A DNA stretch of 64,000 bases, taken from assembly GCA_003250355.1 (NCBI GenBank), contig QKGS01000002.1, positions 33,710 to 97,709 of the forward strand, given 5' to 3'. Both the position numbers and the translations under genes were made by a program. This DNA is from Bacteroidota bacterium. GTDB taxonomy: Bacteria; Bacteroidota; Bacteroidia; Bacteroidales; SZUA-534. The notes beneath the pieces are model-generated. The model ran no database searches, was not told the DNA's origin, and was given only the letters and a program-made list of their open reading frames with translations. Positions 1 through 10,064 of the stretch are shown one piece after another (positions within the stretch are counted from its first letter, which is position 1; every line of letters starts with the position of its first letter).

Positions 1-76
1 AATCGGTAGAATAAAAGGTTCTACTACCATTTTAGTGGGTAAACTTATATGTGTTTGTGTTCTTCACTTAAATTAA

Positions 77-147
77 GTAGGCAGTCCACAGTAGGCAGTC
101 CACAGTTAAAAAGAGGTCTGCGAAAAGCCTACTGTAGACTGCCTACT
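77..147. repeat. heptad-ladder repeat, inverted pair
   Basis: Two tandem copies of the 14-mer GTAGGCAGTCCACA (77-104) are followed after about 22 bases by the inverted version (127-147, GCCTACT GTAGACT GCCTACT). Each 14-mer is two 7-base units, so this belongs to the heptad ladders also seen at 6673, 17302, 54447 and 55887. No gene is seen in 1-219. Confidence 0.7.
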
Positions 148-219
148 AAAAACCTAAGCACATTTTAGGGGAATAAATAAAAAAACTTCCACTAAAAATG
201 CAGTAGTACCGGAACTTTA

Positions 220-2088
220 TTATTTTTCAGACATATTACTCATAAGTTCAGCTTGCTTTATTAATTGCAGAAACTCTGAACGGTATCCGTTTTCATCGTC
301 TCCCTTTGCTCCTTTAGCCATAGCCTCAGTGTTATGCCAGTTGGCAGTTCCCTTAAATTCAGAGTTACGAAGCAACATTCCAAACTGAGCCACCGAGGCC
401 GAAAACATAAAGTTCTCTGATGCTGTATTTAAAGCCTGAGGTTCATTTTTAACCACCTGTTCTAAAAGTTTACTATTATAGCCATTGGGTTGTTTGTAGC
501 GTAGTTTCAATGTAATAAGGTCGTTACTATTCTTTGCTTCACTGGTAAGCTCTGTTGACTGATACTTTAACCCCGCATTTTTGCCTCCATTTTTGGCCGG
601 CACTATTTCATACAAAGCAGTTACAGTATGTCCCGAACCTATCTCGCCTGCATCTTTTTTATCATCGTCAAAATCCTCTTCGTTAAGCAAACGGTTCTCG
701 TAACCGATTAAACGGTAGCTCACAACATTTGCAGGGTTAAATTCAAGCTGAAATTTCACATCTTTGGCAATAGTAAACAGTGTACCACCAAATTCATTTA
801 CAAGTACTTTTTTTGCTTCAAGCAAATTGTCTATGTATGAGTAGTTACCATTTCCCTTATCGGCAATTATCTCCATTTTATCGTCTTTGTAGTTACCCAT
901 ACCAAATCCAAGAACCGAAATAGCAATACCCTTTTCACGTTCCTTCTCAATTAACCGTTCCATTTCGGCATTGCTGCTTGCACCAACGTTAAAATCGCCA
1001 TCGGTAGCCAGTATTATCCGATTATTTCCACCTTCAATAAAATTCTCTTCGGCTACTTTATAAGCAAGTATTAAGCCTTCGCCACCGGCTGTTGAACCAC
1101 CGGCATTTAACCTGTCAAGAGCATTTTTAATATCGTGCTTGTTGCTCCCGTGTGTTGATGGCAATACCAAACCCGAGCTGCCTGCATACACAACAATTGC
1201 AACTTTGTCGTGTGGTCGTAACTGGTCGGTCAATAGTTTAAATGCCGATTTTAACAACGGTAATTTATTGTGGTCGCTCATAGAACCCGACACATCGATT
1301 AAAAACACCAAATTTGATGACGGCAAATTCTCTGTTGGTATTTGTTTGCCCTGCAAACCAATATGAAGCAGTAAATTCTCTTTATTCCACGGACACTCAG
1401 CAAGTTCTGTATTTATACTAAATGGGTCTTCGCCTGTTGGCTGCTTGTAATTGTATGAGAAATAATTTATCATCTCTTCTATACGAACGGCATCAACCGG
1501 AGGCATACTGCCATTATTCAGGAAACGGCGCACATTGGAATATGAAGCTGCATCAACATCGACTGAAAATGTTGACAAAGGGTTCTTACTCACATCTTTA
1601 AAACCATTTTCATGAATAGTTGAATAACCTTCTGTATTATGCTGAGGGAAAGCCATATCGTAACTCATAGCCGGTGCACAACCCATAAGAGCTTTTTTAC
1701 TCATATTCATTCTTGTTGTAGGAACAGCAGCTTCTTCCTCCTCACATTCAACTATTTGTAGTATAAGTTCATTATCGGTTTCTACCTTTGCCTGCCCGTA
1801 TTCCAAATACACATTTACAATAGTACGCCCTTGGGCATTAATTGTTTTTGTATCATATCCTACTTTAGTAAAAACAATAGTTTGATTGGTAGCAGTAACA
1901 TTAACCGAATATTTACCATCGGCTTTGGTAATATCACCACTTTTGGTTCCTTTTACAATAACTTTAACCCCCGACAACGGATTTTTACTCTGCGAATCGT
2001 AAACTGTTCCGGTTACTGTCTGCGCTGTTGAGTACGATAATAACAATACTACTAACGCCCCTGATAATAATAACATCTTCTTTAACAT
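220..2088 (-). CDS. VWA domain protein with CarboxypepD_reg-like and DUF3520 regions
   Basis: Exported 622-residue protein of the YfbK-like von Willebrand factor type A family. An N-terminal signal peptide (about residues 1-22, hydrophobic, ending STAQ) is followed by a carboxypeptidase-regulatory-like beta domain (about 23-95), then the family's N-terminal region and a VWA domain from about residue 250 carrying the MIDAS signature DVSGSMS and a later ATDGDFNVG. The C-terminal third matches the layout of DUF3520. In this family the VWA domain binds a divalent metal and usually mediates protein contacts at the envelope; the partner is unknown. The gene stands alone between repeat-rich spacers. 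The family assignment is secure, the role is not. Confidence 0.88.
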   Translation of the reverse strand: MLKKMLLLSGALVVLLLSYSTAQTVTGTVYDSQSKNPLSGVKVIVKGTKSGDITKADGKYSVNVTATNQTIVFTKVGYDTKTINAQGRTIVNVYLEYGQAKVETDNELILQIVECEEEEAAVPTTRMNMSKKALMGCAPAMSYDMAFPQHNTEGYSTIHENGFKDVSKNPLSTFSVDVDAASYSNVRRFLNNGSMPPVDAVRIEEMINYFSYNYKQPTGEDPFSINTELAECPWNKENLLLHIGLQGKQIPTENLPSSNLVFLIDVSGSMSDHNKLPLLKSAFKLLTDQLRPHDKVAIVVYAGSSGLVLPSTHGSNKHDIKNALDRLNAGGSTAGGEGLILAYKVAEENFIEGGNNRIILATDGDFNVGASSNAEMERLIEKEREKGIAISVLGFGMGNYKDDKMEIIADKGNGNYSYIDNLLEAKKVLVNEFGGTLFTIAKDVKFQLEFNPANVVSYRLIGYENRLLNEEDFDDDKKDAGEIGSGHTVTALYEIVPAKNGGKNAGLKYQSTELTSEAKNSNDLITLKLRYKQPNGYNSKLLEQVVKNEPQALNTASENFMFSASVAQFGMLLRNSEFKGTANWHNTEAMAKGAKGDDENGYRSEFLQLIKQAELMSNMSEK

Positions 2089-2261
2089 GACTATAAATTT
2101 TTAAGTTAAACTTAGTGTTGTTTATTATAAGGGTGCAGATGATTGTACTATTCCACACTTTTTTTTGAAAAAAAATACTAATCCACTTCAAAGGCTTATA
2201 AACACTAAGGTTTATATACTAATAGATTATTACTAAATTCAAAAACCTAATGAATAATGCG

Positions 2262-2330
2262 GGTTAACCTAGTTAACCACAAGTAGATTCTTCGCTTCAT
2301 TCCATTGCACTCAGAATGACAGACGATTAT
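2262..2330. repeat. palindrome plus dispersed-repeat-like segment
   Basis: The 448-base stretch 2089-2536 holds no gene. It contains a GGTTAAC-CTA-GTTAACC palindrome (2262-2278), then a segment beginning GATTCTTCGCTTCATTCC and ending CAGAATGACAG that resembles intergenic repeats common in Bacteroidota genomes. It lies upstream of the left DUF559-flanking palindrome. Confidence 0.4.
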
Positions 2331-2413
2331 GTGCACTAGATGTTTGAAAATACTCTTTTCAGTAGTGATACGTTTTTAGTATATCCTGAAATAAAATATG
2401 CTTTGTAATTATT

Positions 2414-2454
2414 TACCCTTCTGCCTGTCGGCATCTTCCCTGAGAGGGAAGAAA
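2414..2454. repeat. left copy of DUF559-flanking palindromic repeat
   Basis: A 41-base sequence beginning TACCCTTCTGCCTGTCGG and containing the hairpin CTTCCCTGAGAGGGAAG. An identical copy lies at 3044-3084, on the other side of the DUF559 gene. Confidence 0.85.
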
Positions 2455-2536
2455 GCATTTATGAATAATTCAAGTCTATTGTTTTGGTCTCTCTTTTTCC
2501 TTATTTTTTATTTTATTTTCTAATAAGTATAACTCC

Positions 2537-2926
2537 ATGAAATACTACCAAATAAAAGAGATTACACAAAGACTCAGGCATAATGCTACAAAATATGAAG
2601 TAATACTATGGCGAAATTTAAGAAAGAAGCAATTATTTGGAAGAAAGTTTTTAAGACAACATGCCATAATATATGATTCTATAGGAACCGATCATTTATT
2701 CTATGTTCCTGACTTTTATTGTGAACAGGAAAAACTTGCGGTGGAACTTGATGGCAAAATACACGAGTTTACAAAAAGCAGAGATAAACATAGAGATAGC
2801 ATACTAATCGAAAAAGGAATAACTGTACTGCGGTTCAAAAATGAAGAAGTGACAACTAACCTTCAGTCTGTTTTAAATAAAATAGCTCAAACGTTTGATA
2901 GCAATATAATTCAAGACAATGAATAA
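2537..2926 (+). CDS. DUF559 endonuclease-domain protein
   Basis: Small 129-residue protein of the DUF559 family, which has the restriction-endonuclease-like (Vsr-type) fold. The sequence shows the family order: an N-terminal helix ending in LWRNLRKKQL, a strand region around KFLRQHAI, the acidic strand YVPDFYCEQEKLAVELDG, and a final strand VLRFKNEEV. The D and E of the PDFYC...AVELDG segment are the likely metal ligands. Substrate and role are unknown. The gene is isolated, reads on the plus strand, and sits between two identical palindromic repeats plus a third inverted relative, suggesting that gene and repeats may have moved or spread together. The ATG at 2537 fits the family N terminus. 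Confidence 0.8.
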   Translation: MKYYQIKEITQRLRHNATKYEVILWRNLRKKQLFGRKFLRQHAIIYDSIGTDHLFYVPDFYCEQEKLAVELDGKIHEFTKSRDKHRDSILIEKGITVLRFKNEEVTTNLQSVLNKIAQTFDSNIIQDNE

Positions 2927-2984
2927 TATTATTACTAATAACAATCTATATTGAATTGATAAAAAAAGCACAAATGATTAATAC

Positions 2985-3084
2985 CTGCATCTTTCCCTAA
3001 AAGGGAAAGTGGCGATAGCCGAAAGGGTAATTTTGTAAAACAGTACCCTTCTGCCTGTCGGCATCTTCCCTGAGAGGGAAGAAA
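2985..3084. repeat. compound palindrome with right copy of DUF559-flanking repeat
   Basis: Two divergent copies face each other. The left arm (about 2985-3030) carries hairpin CTTTCCCTAAAAGGGAAAG and then CCGAAAGGGTA; the right arm (3044-3084) is identical to 2414-2454 and reads TACCCTTCTGCCTGTCGG followed by CTTCCCTGAGAGGGAAG. The arms can pair through AAGGGTA/TACCCTT. Confidence 0.8.
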
Positions 3085-3141
3085 TCTGAGAAGTTACTAT
3101 AGTAAATTGTATGATTAGCTAGTCAATACTTACACAGGCAC

Positions 3142-4314
3142 TTACATTCCCACTACCTGCAAATTATCTTCTAATTTGGCAATGGTTTCCATTTCCGACA
3201 CACAGCTTGTAAGGTTAGGGTTCATTAATGCCCATTTGTATGACTTGGCAAAAAGTGAAAGATTATTATCAGGAATGAAATTGTTCATTTTATCCTTAAT
3301 CCACTCCGGATGCATTCCCTCCTGAGCAAACATTCGCACTACCTTCATGGCTAACAATCCCATGCCACTTTCTCGTGCCTGAAACATGGGTATTTCAATA
3401 GCTGAATGATTTGCAATATTGTAAGTAAACATGGCTACATCGTAATAGCCAACCTTATTGGCTTGCAGTAAATTACCACTTACATCGTTATGAAATGAAA
3501 CTCCGGAGGCTCTTAAAGCCCCTTTTTTCTTTAATGTTTCAAATATTTCAGGGATAATTCCATCCATTTCTTCGGGCATAGAAATACCATGTGGGATATG
3601 CAAAACATCGACATAATCGGTTTGCAGCCGTGATAATGCTTCGTCGAACACTTTGTAGGCATTATTTAGTATCTGCTGTCTCCACTCTTTTTTACGGCCA
3701 TACTCTTCTAAAAGTAAATGCCTGAAGTAAGCGTATTCCATTTGCGAAGCCTGACCATCCCAAAAACTGATATGATATCCGGGTCGTGTAACTGTTCGCT
3801 CATCCATCATTGCTTTAGCACGTTTTTTTATTGCCTCGTGTTTAGCAGCCGGTAAACTTTTGGCTATTTCTTCGCTATACTTGTTCAAAATATCGTAGTA
3901 AGAGCTTAGTTTGGTTGAGATAAAAATATCATCACGCCTGCCGTTTTGCTTTAAATATTTACCAATATTTGTTTCGGTCTCACCCTTTTGATAAGAATAG
4001 GCCGTATCGAAATAATTAACACCTCGCTCCAGACAAGCATCGAACACAGGATAGCGGTCAACACTGTTAAAATTATTTGTACCCAAAGCAATTTCCGATA
4101 CCATCATGCCTGTACGCCCTAGCTGACGATATTGCATCCCCGACTGACGATTACGCCATATTGGTTCAACCGGTCCGGCAATACTTTTTATTCTCTCAGG
4201 GTCATCGGCCCCTTTTACTGTTGCCTTGAGCAATGAAGGGGCTAACGCAACTCCTAACGAAGTAGCAGCCAAACCTTTAAAAAAAGATCTGCGGCTATGT
4301 TTATTACTTGTCAT
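3142..4314 (-). CDS. Tat-exported aldo/keto reductase
   Basis: NAD(P)H-dependent oxidoreductase of the aldo/keto reductase family, 390 residues. The N terminus has a twin-arginine signal (SRRSFFKG followed by a hydrophobic stretch to about residue 31), so it should be exported folded with its cofactor. The barrel starts near residue 62 (YRQLGRTGMMVSEIALGT). The catalytic tetrad is visible: D and Y in FDTAYSYQKGE, K in ISTKLSS and H in VLHIPHG. Such exported reductases are common in Bacteroidota and usually act on carbohydrate-like or quinone-like substrates in the periplasm; the actual substrate cannot be read from sequence. The gene is monocistronic with a long upstream spacer. Confidence 0.88.
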   Translation of the reverse strand: MTSNKHSRRSFFKGLAATSLGVALAPSLLKATVKGADDPERIKSIAGPVEPIWRNRQSGMQYRQLGRTGMMVSEIALGTNNFNSVDRYPVFDACLERGVNYFDTAYSYQKGETETNIGKYLKQNGRRDDIFISTKLSSYYDILNKYSEEIAKSLPAAKHEAIKKRAKAMMDERTVTRPGYHISFWDGQASQMEYAYFRHLLLEEYGRKKEWRQQILNNAYKVFDEALSRLQTDYVDVLHIPHGISMPEEMDGIIPEIFETLKKKGALRASGVSFHNDVSGNLLQANKVGYYDVAMFTYNIANHSAIEIPMFQARESGMGLLAMKVVRMFAQEGMHPEWIKDKMNNFIPDNNLSLFAKSYKWALMNPNLTSCVSEMETIAKLEDNLQVVGM

Positions 4315-4658
4315 TATGCATTTTTTAAATACGCTGTTACAATGTAGCGTACTATTATGAAAATAAAAACAATAATAGGTGATTTGTGTTCAAAATATTG
4401 AGCACGTATACTTTTTATTTTCATCTCTTTCTCTTTTCTGTGAGCTAAAACACACGGCTATAATACCATAACTTCTACTGAGTTTTTTTTAAATTCATCT
4501 AAGTATTCATTAATCAACAAATGAACTAATAGAATTATGAGTACATTATCTCTCAATTAACATTTACCTCAAAATTCAACTTTCAATATTCGGTATTTGT
4601 ACTTTTTCTGTCGTTATGTCACCCATCATTTTACCTTTTATATTTATTTGTCATGTTT

Positions 4659-4712
4659 CTGTGCCATTTTTACACAAAAAATTAACTCTTGCAAGCTGGC
4701 ACAGTCATTGAA
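4659..4712 (+). promoter_or_regulatory. inverted repeat and sigma-54-like element upstream of dnaK
   Basis: The 448-base spacer 4315-4762 has no gene. CTGTGCCA (4659-4666) and TGGCACAG (4697-4704) form an 8-bp inverted repeat with a 30-base gap. The right arm also begins a sigma-54-type element, TGGCACA-N4-TTGAA (4697-4712), with correct -24/-12 spacing but GA in place of the usual GC at -12. It ends about 50 bases before the dnaK start. Confidence 0.4.
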
Positions 4713-4762
4713 TAAATAATAGCGGAAACAATTTTTAGAAACTAAAATAAATTTTAAATAAA

Positions 4763-6673
4763 ATGGGTAAAATTATCGGAATCGATTTAGGAACAACCAA
4801 CTCTTGTGTTTCTGTAATGGAAGGAAACGAGCCTGTTGTAATTCCTAACAGCGAAGGAAAACGTACAACCCCTTCAATTGTAGCATTTGTTGATGGTGGT
4901 GAACGTAAAGTTGGTGACCCTGCAAAGCGTCAGGCTATTACCAACCCACAAAAAACTATCTACTCTATTAAACGTTTCATGGGTGAAAAATTCGATGGAG
5001 TAACCAAAGAAATAGAGCGTGTACCTTACAAAGTAGTAAAAGGCGACAACAACACCCCACGTGTTGAAATTGACGACCGCAAATACTCACCACAGGAAAT
5101 ATCGGCAATGGTACTTCAGAAAATGAAAAAAACCGCCGAAGATTACCTTGGACAAGAGGTAACCGAAGCAGTAATTACAGTACCTGCATACTTTAACGAT
5201 GCTCAACGTCAGGCAACAAAAGAAGCCGGCGAAATAGCAGGACTACAAGTAAAACGTATTATAAACGAGCCTACTGCGGCTTCGTTGGCATACGGTTTAG
5301 ACAAGAAAGATAAGGATATGAAAATTGCAGTATTCGACCTTGGTGGTGGTACTTTCGATATTTCTATTCTTGAACTTGGCGACGGAGTATATGAAGTAAA
5401 ATCGACCAATGGTGATACACACCTTGGTGGTGACGACTTTGACCAAATAATTATAGACTGGCTTGCCGATGAATTTAAAAAGCAAGAGGGTGTTGACTTA
5501 CGTAAAGACCCTATGGCACTTCAGCGTTTAAAAGAAGCTGCAGAAAAAGCAAAAATAGAGCTTTCGAGTACTACAAGTACTGAAATAAATTTACCATATA
5601 TTATGCCTGTTGACGGTATTCCAAAACACTTGGTAAAAACACTTTCACGCTCCGATTTTGAACGTTTAGCCGACCGTTTAATCCAAGCTGTTATTGCACC
5701 TTGCCAAAATGCTCTTAAAGATGCAGGTATGTCAAAATCTGACATTGACGAAGTAATTTTGGTTGGTGGTTCAACACGTATTCCTGCAATTCAGAAAGTA
5801 GTTGAAGACTTCTTCGGCAAAGCACCTTCTAAAGGTGTTAACCCTGATGAGGTTGTAGCTATTGGTGCTGCTGTTCAAGGCGGGGTATTAACCGGTGAGG
5901 TTAAAGATGTACTTCTGCTTGATGTTACTCCGCTTTCATTAGGTATAGAAACTATGGGTGGTGTTATGACAAAACTAATAGAGGCTAACACAACCATACC
6001 AACTAAAAAATCGGAAACATTTACCACAGCTGCCGACAATCAGCCATCGGTTGAGATTCGTGTATTGCAAGGTGAGCGTCCAATGGCTAACGACAACAAA
6101 CAAATTGGTCGTTTCCACTTAGACTCTATTCCTCCTGCGCCTCGCGGTGTACCTCAAATTGAAGTTACATTCGACATAGATGCTAACGGTATACTTCACG
6201 TACATGCCAAGGATAAAGGAACAGGAAAAGAACAAAAAATACGTATTGAAGCTTCATCAGGTTTGAGCGATGCTGAAATTAACCGTATGCGTGAAGAGGC
6301 TAAAGCTAATGCCGATGCCGATGCTAAAGCGAAAGAGAAAATTGATAAAATTAATGCTGCCGACAGCCTTATTTTCCAAACAGAGAAAAACTTAAAAGAG
6401 TTTGGCGATAAGATTCCTGCCGACAAAAAAGCTCCTATTGAAGCTGCTTTAGAAAAGCTAAAAGAGGCTCACAAAAACCAAGATGTTGATGCTATGGAAG
6501 CTGCAACCAAGGAAGTGAACGATGCATTCCAGGCTGCTTCGCAAGACATTTACAATGCTCAGCAACAAGCCGAAGGTGGTGCAAATGCTCAATCAAACGG
6601 TCAGCCTCAAAGCGATGCTAAAACTCAAAAAGAAGACGAAGTAACCGACGTTGACTTTGAAGAAGTTAAATAG
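4763..6673 (+). CDS. dnaK: chaperone DnaK (Hsp70)
   Basis: ATP-dependent Hsp70 chaperone of the cytoplasm, 636 residues, full length. The nucleotide-binding domain shows the three Hsp70 signatures: [12 protein letters not shown] (residue 4 on), [13 protein letters not shown] (about 193) and [17 protein letters not shown] (about 331). The substrate-binding domain starts near 390 ([18 protein letters not shown]), followed by a helical lid and the acidic C-terminal tail [11 protein letters not shown] that is typical of bacterial DnaK. The expected partners DnaJ and GrpE are not adjacent, so the gene is a single transcription unit with its own terminator. The upstream inverted repeat and sigma-54-like element are candidate heat-shock control sites. 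Confidence 0.98.
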   Translation: MGKIIGIDLGTTNSCVSVMEGNEPVVIPNSEGKRTTPSIVAFVDGGERKVGDPAKRQAITNPQKTIYSIKRFMGEKFDGVTKEIERVPYKVVKGDNNTPRVEIDDRKYSPQEISAMVLQKMKKTAEDYLGQEVTEAVITVPAYFNDAQRQATKEAGEIAGLQVKRIINEPTAASLAYGLDKKDKDMKIAVFDLGGGTFDISILELGDGVYEVKSTNGDTHLGGDDFDQIIIDWLADEFKKQEGVDLRKDPMALQRLKEAAEKAKIELSSTTSTEINLPYIMPVDGIPKHLVKTLSRSDFERLADRLIQAVIAPCQNALKDAGMSKSDIDEVILVGGSTRIPAIQKVVEDFFGKAPSKGVNPDEVVAIGAAVQGGVLTGEVKDVLLLDVTPLSLGIETMGGVMTKLIEANTTIPTKKSETFTTAADNQPSVEIRVLQGERPMANDNKQIGRFHLDSIPPAPRGVPQIEVTFDIDANGILHVHAKDKGTGKEQKIRIEASSGLSDAEINRMREEAKANADADAKAKEKIDKINAADSLIFQTEKNLKEFGDKIPADKKAPIEAALEKLKEAHKNQDVDAMEAATKEVNDAFQAASQDIYNAQQQAEGGANAQSNGQPQSDAKTQKEDEVTDVDFEEVK

Positions 6674-6704
6674 GTTGCAAGTTGCACGATACAAGTTGCA
6701 GGTT
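6673..6704. repeat. heptad ladder after dnaK
   Basis: Units GGTTGCA AGTTGCA CGATACA AGTTGCA start at the last base of the dnaK stop codon. They are the reverse-strand form of the CTGCAAC units found at 55957-55977. Confidence 0.55.
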
Positions 6705-6727
6705 TTCTTGTACTAGTTATAAAATAC

Positions 6728-6764
6728 AAAGCCGCTATGATTATTCATGGCGGCTTTTTTTATT
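6728..6764 (+). terminator. rho-independent terminator of dnaK
   Basis: Stem AAAGCCGCTATGA / TCATGGCGGCTTT (13 bp with one wobble), short loop TTAT, then a T run. Confidence 0.9.
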
Positions 6765-6802
6765 GTAAAAGAAGTTACATACAGTAATACTACTTTTATA
6801 AA

Positions 6803-9373
6803 TTAAACAGAATTTCTACTTGCATTGATATTACCAAAAAGTGAACGCATTACCATATTCTCATATTCAGATAAATACTTATTATTACCACCTTCCTGTG
6901 CTTCGTGTATTTTCATAAGAGCAAACTGTTGTATTGACAATAAAGGTAAAACAACACGTTCGCGCAGCCCAATACTCATTTGACTTCTAACATTATCGTC
7001 GAGCAATTCGTTATATCCGGATACTTTTAATACCATTTGTTTGCTCAATATAAATTCGTCGTAAATAATTTTCCAAAATTGTCCGTAAACCGGGTCATTC
7101 TCCATATATCGCGATATATCGAAATTCGATTTACTCATACTCTGCATACTATTGGCTAACAGTGTTTTAAAAAATATCGACGAATTATAAAGTTCAATAC
7201 ACTCTTTTAGGTTTCCTTTATCTTCTTGTTCTTTCAGTGCTGTACCAACACCAAAGAATCCGGGTACATTTTGCTTTAACTGGCTCCAAGCACCTACAAA
7301 AGGTATTGCCCTAAGGTCGTCGAATTCGAGTTTTTTTGAGCCACCACGCTTTGTAGGACGACTACCAATATTAGCTAAACCGTAATACTTTAATGTGCTG
7401 CGGTGTTCAAGAAAAGGCATAAACAGCTCATGCTGTTTTAATGCTTCGTATTTTTTATAACTGCATTCCGAAATGTCGTTAATTAAACTACGCTGATAAT
7501 CGGATATTTCGGCAGCCGGATTTTTAAATAAATTATTTTCAATACCTGCTGTAAGCAGATGACCGATATTATGAACAGCAGCTTCTTTAATTCCATATTG
7601 CGAGCTAATAGTTTGCCCCTGTACGGTTAGTTGAATCTGCTTTTTATCAATATTTTTACCCATAGCGGCATAAAACAGGTGTGTATTGCCACCTCCACGG
7701 GCAGGAGGTCCGCCGCGTCCGTCGAAAAATACTACTTCAACTTCATGCTTTCGTGAAATAAGCGAAATATCTTCCTTAGCTCTGTAAATAGACCAGTTAG
7801 CCATAAAATAACCACCATCTTTTGTGCCATCGGAAAAACCGAGCATAACAGTTTGACGCAGCCTGCGATTATGCAAATGCACTGTATAAGTTTTATTAGC
7901 ATATAAAACCGACATAGCCTGCCCGGCATATTTTAAATCGTCGATAGTTTCAAACAATGGTACTATATCGAGTGTGAGTGGTGAATTTCCCCAACTGCAT
8001 AAATGCGCCATTGCATACACCTTGGCTACGTCGACCGGACCGCGACAATTACTGATAATATATCTGTGAGCCCCTTGCTCGCCGTTCAACTCCTGTATTT
8101 CCTTTATTACACTGAACGATTCCAATGTATCTTTAATCAACTCATCGTCAAATACCGAAAAGTCGACCCGCCCTCTTACATTTAATAGTACATCAACCTG
8201 TTCTGTTTCCGATAATTCGCTATAATTCTCAGGCAGAATAGTTGGATTAACCTTACACAACTCATCGAATGTTTTGCCTATTACCCTGCTGTCTTGTCGA
8301 ACATCGATACTTGCAAAAAAGAAACCGAATATTGAAACTTTACGTTTAAATGATTGTAACTTATCGAGAAATAAGCCCTGATGCTCATTGATTAGAATTG
8401 TCTCTATGTCATCGAGTTCTTTTTTTAAATAATCGAGACTAATATTATTATTACCGCTGGCATCAGATATCTCCTCGTACATTAGTTCATCGAGGGCATG
8501 AATTTTTTCATAAATACCTTTAAAACTTAAACGTCGTTTCAGGTATTTTATCTCCTTATGGTAATTAAATACCAGCGCTGCTCTTAAACGCTTTGCAACC
8601 TTGCGGGTTGTATTAACTGTTACAAAAGGGTTTCCGTCTCTATCACCTCCGGGCCAAAATCCCATAGTTATTAAACGGCTGTGGTTGGAAATAGCTCCGG
8701 GAAAATTTTCACTCAACCTGTCAAGCACCTCTCCTGCCGCAGGATAAAACACATTAGCCAAATACCATATAAGCGACATGGCTTCGTCGTAAGCCGAGGG
8801 TTTTACCTTTCGGTAAAATGGTGTTTTACCCAACTGCTGGAGCAAATCGCGCGATAAACCTACATCGCCATTGGTTATTGAATGCATAAGATCGTTGCAT
8901 ATTGCTAAAACCCTTCCCGGATAAAACTGAGTTGGATGAGCAGTAAGTACAACCCTGATTCCAAATTCATCGAATAGTTTATTTATTTCACCATCAACCC
9001 CTTTACGTTCTGCTTTCTCTTTTATTTGTCGCCATTTATTGGAATCGCCAATACGGTGTATTTTATTATATGCGGCCTCTTCCAGAGCATCAATTAGTAC
9101 TATCTGACGTTCAACATATTGTATTACTTTGAATAGAAAACTTATCCGTTCCTCTTCATTTAATTCTGCATTATGGTCGTTGAAAAAGCCATCGACAATT
9201 TGAACAGGCGATAAGCCATTGGCAAATCCTTTTGAACAAGCCTCCTGAAGCAGAGGAAGCAGTAATCCGGTTTGCTCTACTGCATCGAGTGGAAGAGTAA
9301 GAAATAAACTGTTATATAACTGATACTTAAGCTCTACAAGCTCTTTGTACGATTTTCTGATTTGTTCACTCAT
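6803..9373 (-). CDS. ppc: phosphoenolpyruvate carboxylase
   Basis: Cytoplasmic enzyme adding bicarbonate to PEP to give oxaloacetate and phosphate, an anaplerotic step feeding the TCA cycle. At 856 residues it is near the family length. Visible motifs are the histidine loop LTAHPTQFYPGR (about 143-154), MGFWPGGDRDGNPFV, and the glycine-rich loop FDGRGGPPARGGGNTH (about 552-567); the second loop deviates from the usual GSVGRGGGP form, as in other Bacteroidota-type enzymes. It is divergent from a beta-carbonic anhydrase with only 34 bases between starts. That arrangement makes sense because carbonic anhydrase supplies the bicarbonate that this enzyme uses. Confidence 0.96.
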   Translation of the reverse strand: MSEQIRKSYKELVELKYQLYNSLFLTLPLDAVEQTGLLLPLLQEACSKGFANGLSPVQIVDGFFNDHNAELNEEERISFLFKVIQYVERQIVLIDALEEAAYNKIHRIGDSNKWRQIKEKAERKGVDGEINKLFDEFGIRVVLTAHPTQFYPGRVLAICNDLMHSITNGDVGLSRDLLQQLGKTPFYRKVKPSAYDEAMSLIWYLANVFYPAAGEVLDRLSENFPGAISNHSRLITMGFWPGGDRDGNPFVTVNTTRKVAKRLRAALVFNYHKEIKYLKRRLSFKGIYEKIHALDELMYEEISDASGNNNISLDYLKKELDDIETILINEHQGLFLDKLQSFKRKVSIFGFFFASIDVRQDSRVIGKTFDELCKVNPTILPENYSELSETEQVDVLLNVRGRVDFSVFDDELIKDTLESFSVIKEIQELNGEQGAHRYIISNCRGPVDVAKVYAMAHLCSWGNSPLTLDIVPLFETIDDLKYAGQAMSVLYANKTYTVHLHNRRLRQTVMLGFSDGTKDGGYFMANWSIYRAKEDISLISRKHEVEVVFFDGRGGPPARGGGNTHLFYAAMGKNIDKKQIQLTVQGQTISSQYGIKEAAVHNIGHLLTAGIENNLFKNPAAEISDYQRSLINDISECSYKKYEALKQHELFMPFLEHRSTLKYYGLANIGSRPTKRGGSKKLEFDDLRAIPFVGAWSQLKQNVPGFFGVGTALKEQEDKGNLKECIELYNSSIFFKTLLANSMQSMSKSNFDISRYMENDPVYGQFWKIIYDEFILSKQMVLKVSGYNELLDDNVRSQMSIGLRERVVLPLLSIQQFALMKIHEAQEGGNNKYLSEYENMVMRSLFGNINASRNSV

Positions 9374-9388
9374 ATTTAATTATATTTG
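9362..9388 (+). promoter_or_regulatory. promoter of carbonic anhydrase gene
   Basis: A perfect Bacteroidota -7 box TATATTTG (9381-9388) lies 19 bases before the start codon. TTTG at 9361-9364 may be the -33 element, though the 16-base gap is short. Confidence 0.45.
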
Positions 9389-9407
9389 CACTTAAAAATA
9401 GGAAGAT

Positions 9408-10049
9408 ATGCCGAAATACAAGCAAATATTTGAGAACAATAAGAAATGGGTTGAAGAGATGAATGCCAGCGATAATGACTTTTTTAAAAAGCTTAACGAA
9501 GGCCAAGACCCCGATTACTTATATATAGGGTGCAGCGACAGCCGTGTATCTACCGAACAGCTTATGGGTGTAAAACCGGGCGAAGTATTTGTACATCGAA
9601 ATATAGCTAATGTAGTAAGCAATATTGACCTTAATACTATGTCGGTAATAAATTATAGTGTTAAGTTTTTAAAAGTAAAACACGTAATAGTATGCGGACA
9701 TTACAATTGCGGTGGTGTAAAAGCAGCAATGCAACCTCAGGATTTAGGAATACTTAACCCTTGGCTCAGAAATATACGCGATGTATACCGTTTGCATAAG
9801 GCAGAACTTAACTCTATAACCGATGAGCAAGAACGTTACAACCGTTTGGTTGAGCTTAATGTTGAAGAGCAATGTGTAAATATTATAAAAACTGCTGTGG
9901 TTCAAAAACACTATTTACAAACCGGGTATCCGATAGTTCATGGCTGGGTATGGGATATAAGCACCGGACTGTTAAAAGACCTTAACTTTGATTTTGAAAA
10001 CAAACTAAAAGAAATACGTGAAGTATACGACCTTGGACATGGACAATAA
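9408..10049 (+). CDS. beta-class carbonic anhydrase
   Basis: Zinc enzyme interconverting CO2 and bicarbonate, 213 residues, full length for the beta class. The zinc ligands are visible: C of CSDSR (about residue 42), with the catalytic D-R pair in the same motif, and H and C of CGHYNCGG (about 97-104). No signal peptide, so it acts in the cytoplasm. It shares a 34-base divergent promoter region with PEP carboxylase, whose bicarbonate demand it can meet. It runs convergently into the next gene with only 15 bases between stops. Confidence 0.96.
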   Translation: MPKYKQIFENNKKWVEEMNASDNDFFKKLNEGQDPDYLYIGCSDSRVSTEQLMGVKPGEVFVHRNIANVVSNIDLNTMSVINYSVKFLKVKHVIVCGHYNCGGVKAAMQPQDLGILNPWLRNIRDVYRLHKAELNSITDEQERYNRLVELNVEEQCVNIIKTAVVQKHYLQTGYPIVHGWVWDISTGLLKDLNFDFENKLKEIREVYDLGHGQ

Positions 10050-10064
10050 AGGCTATGTATCCAT

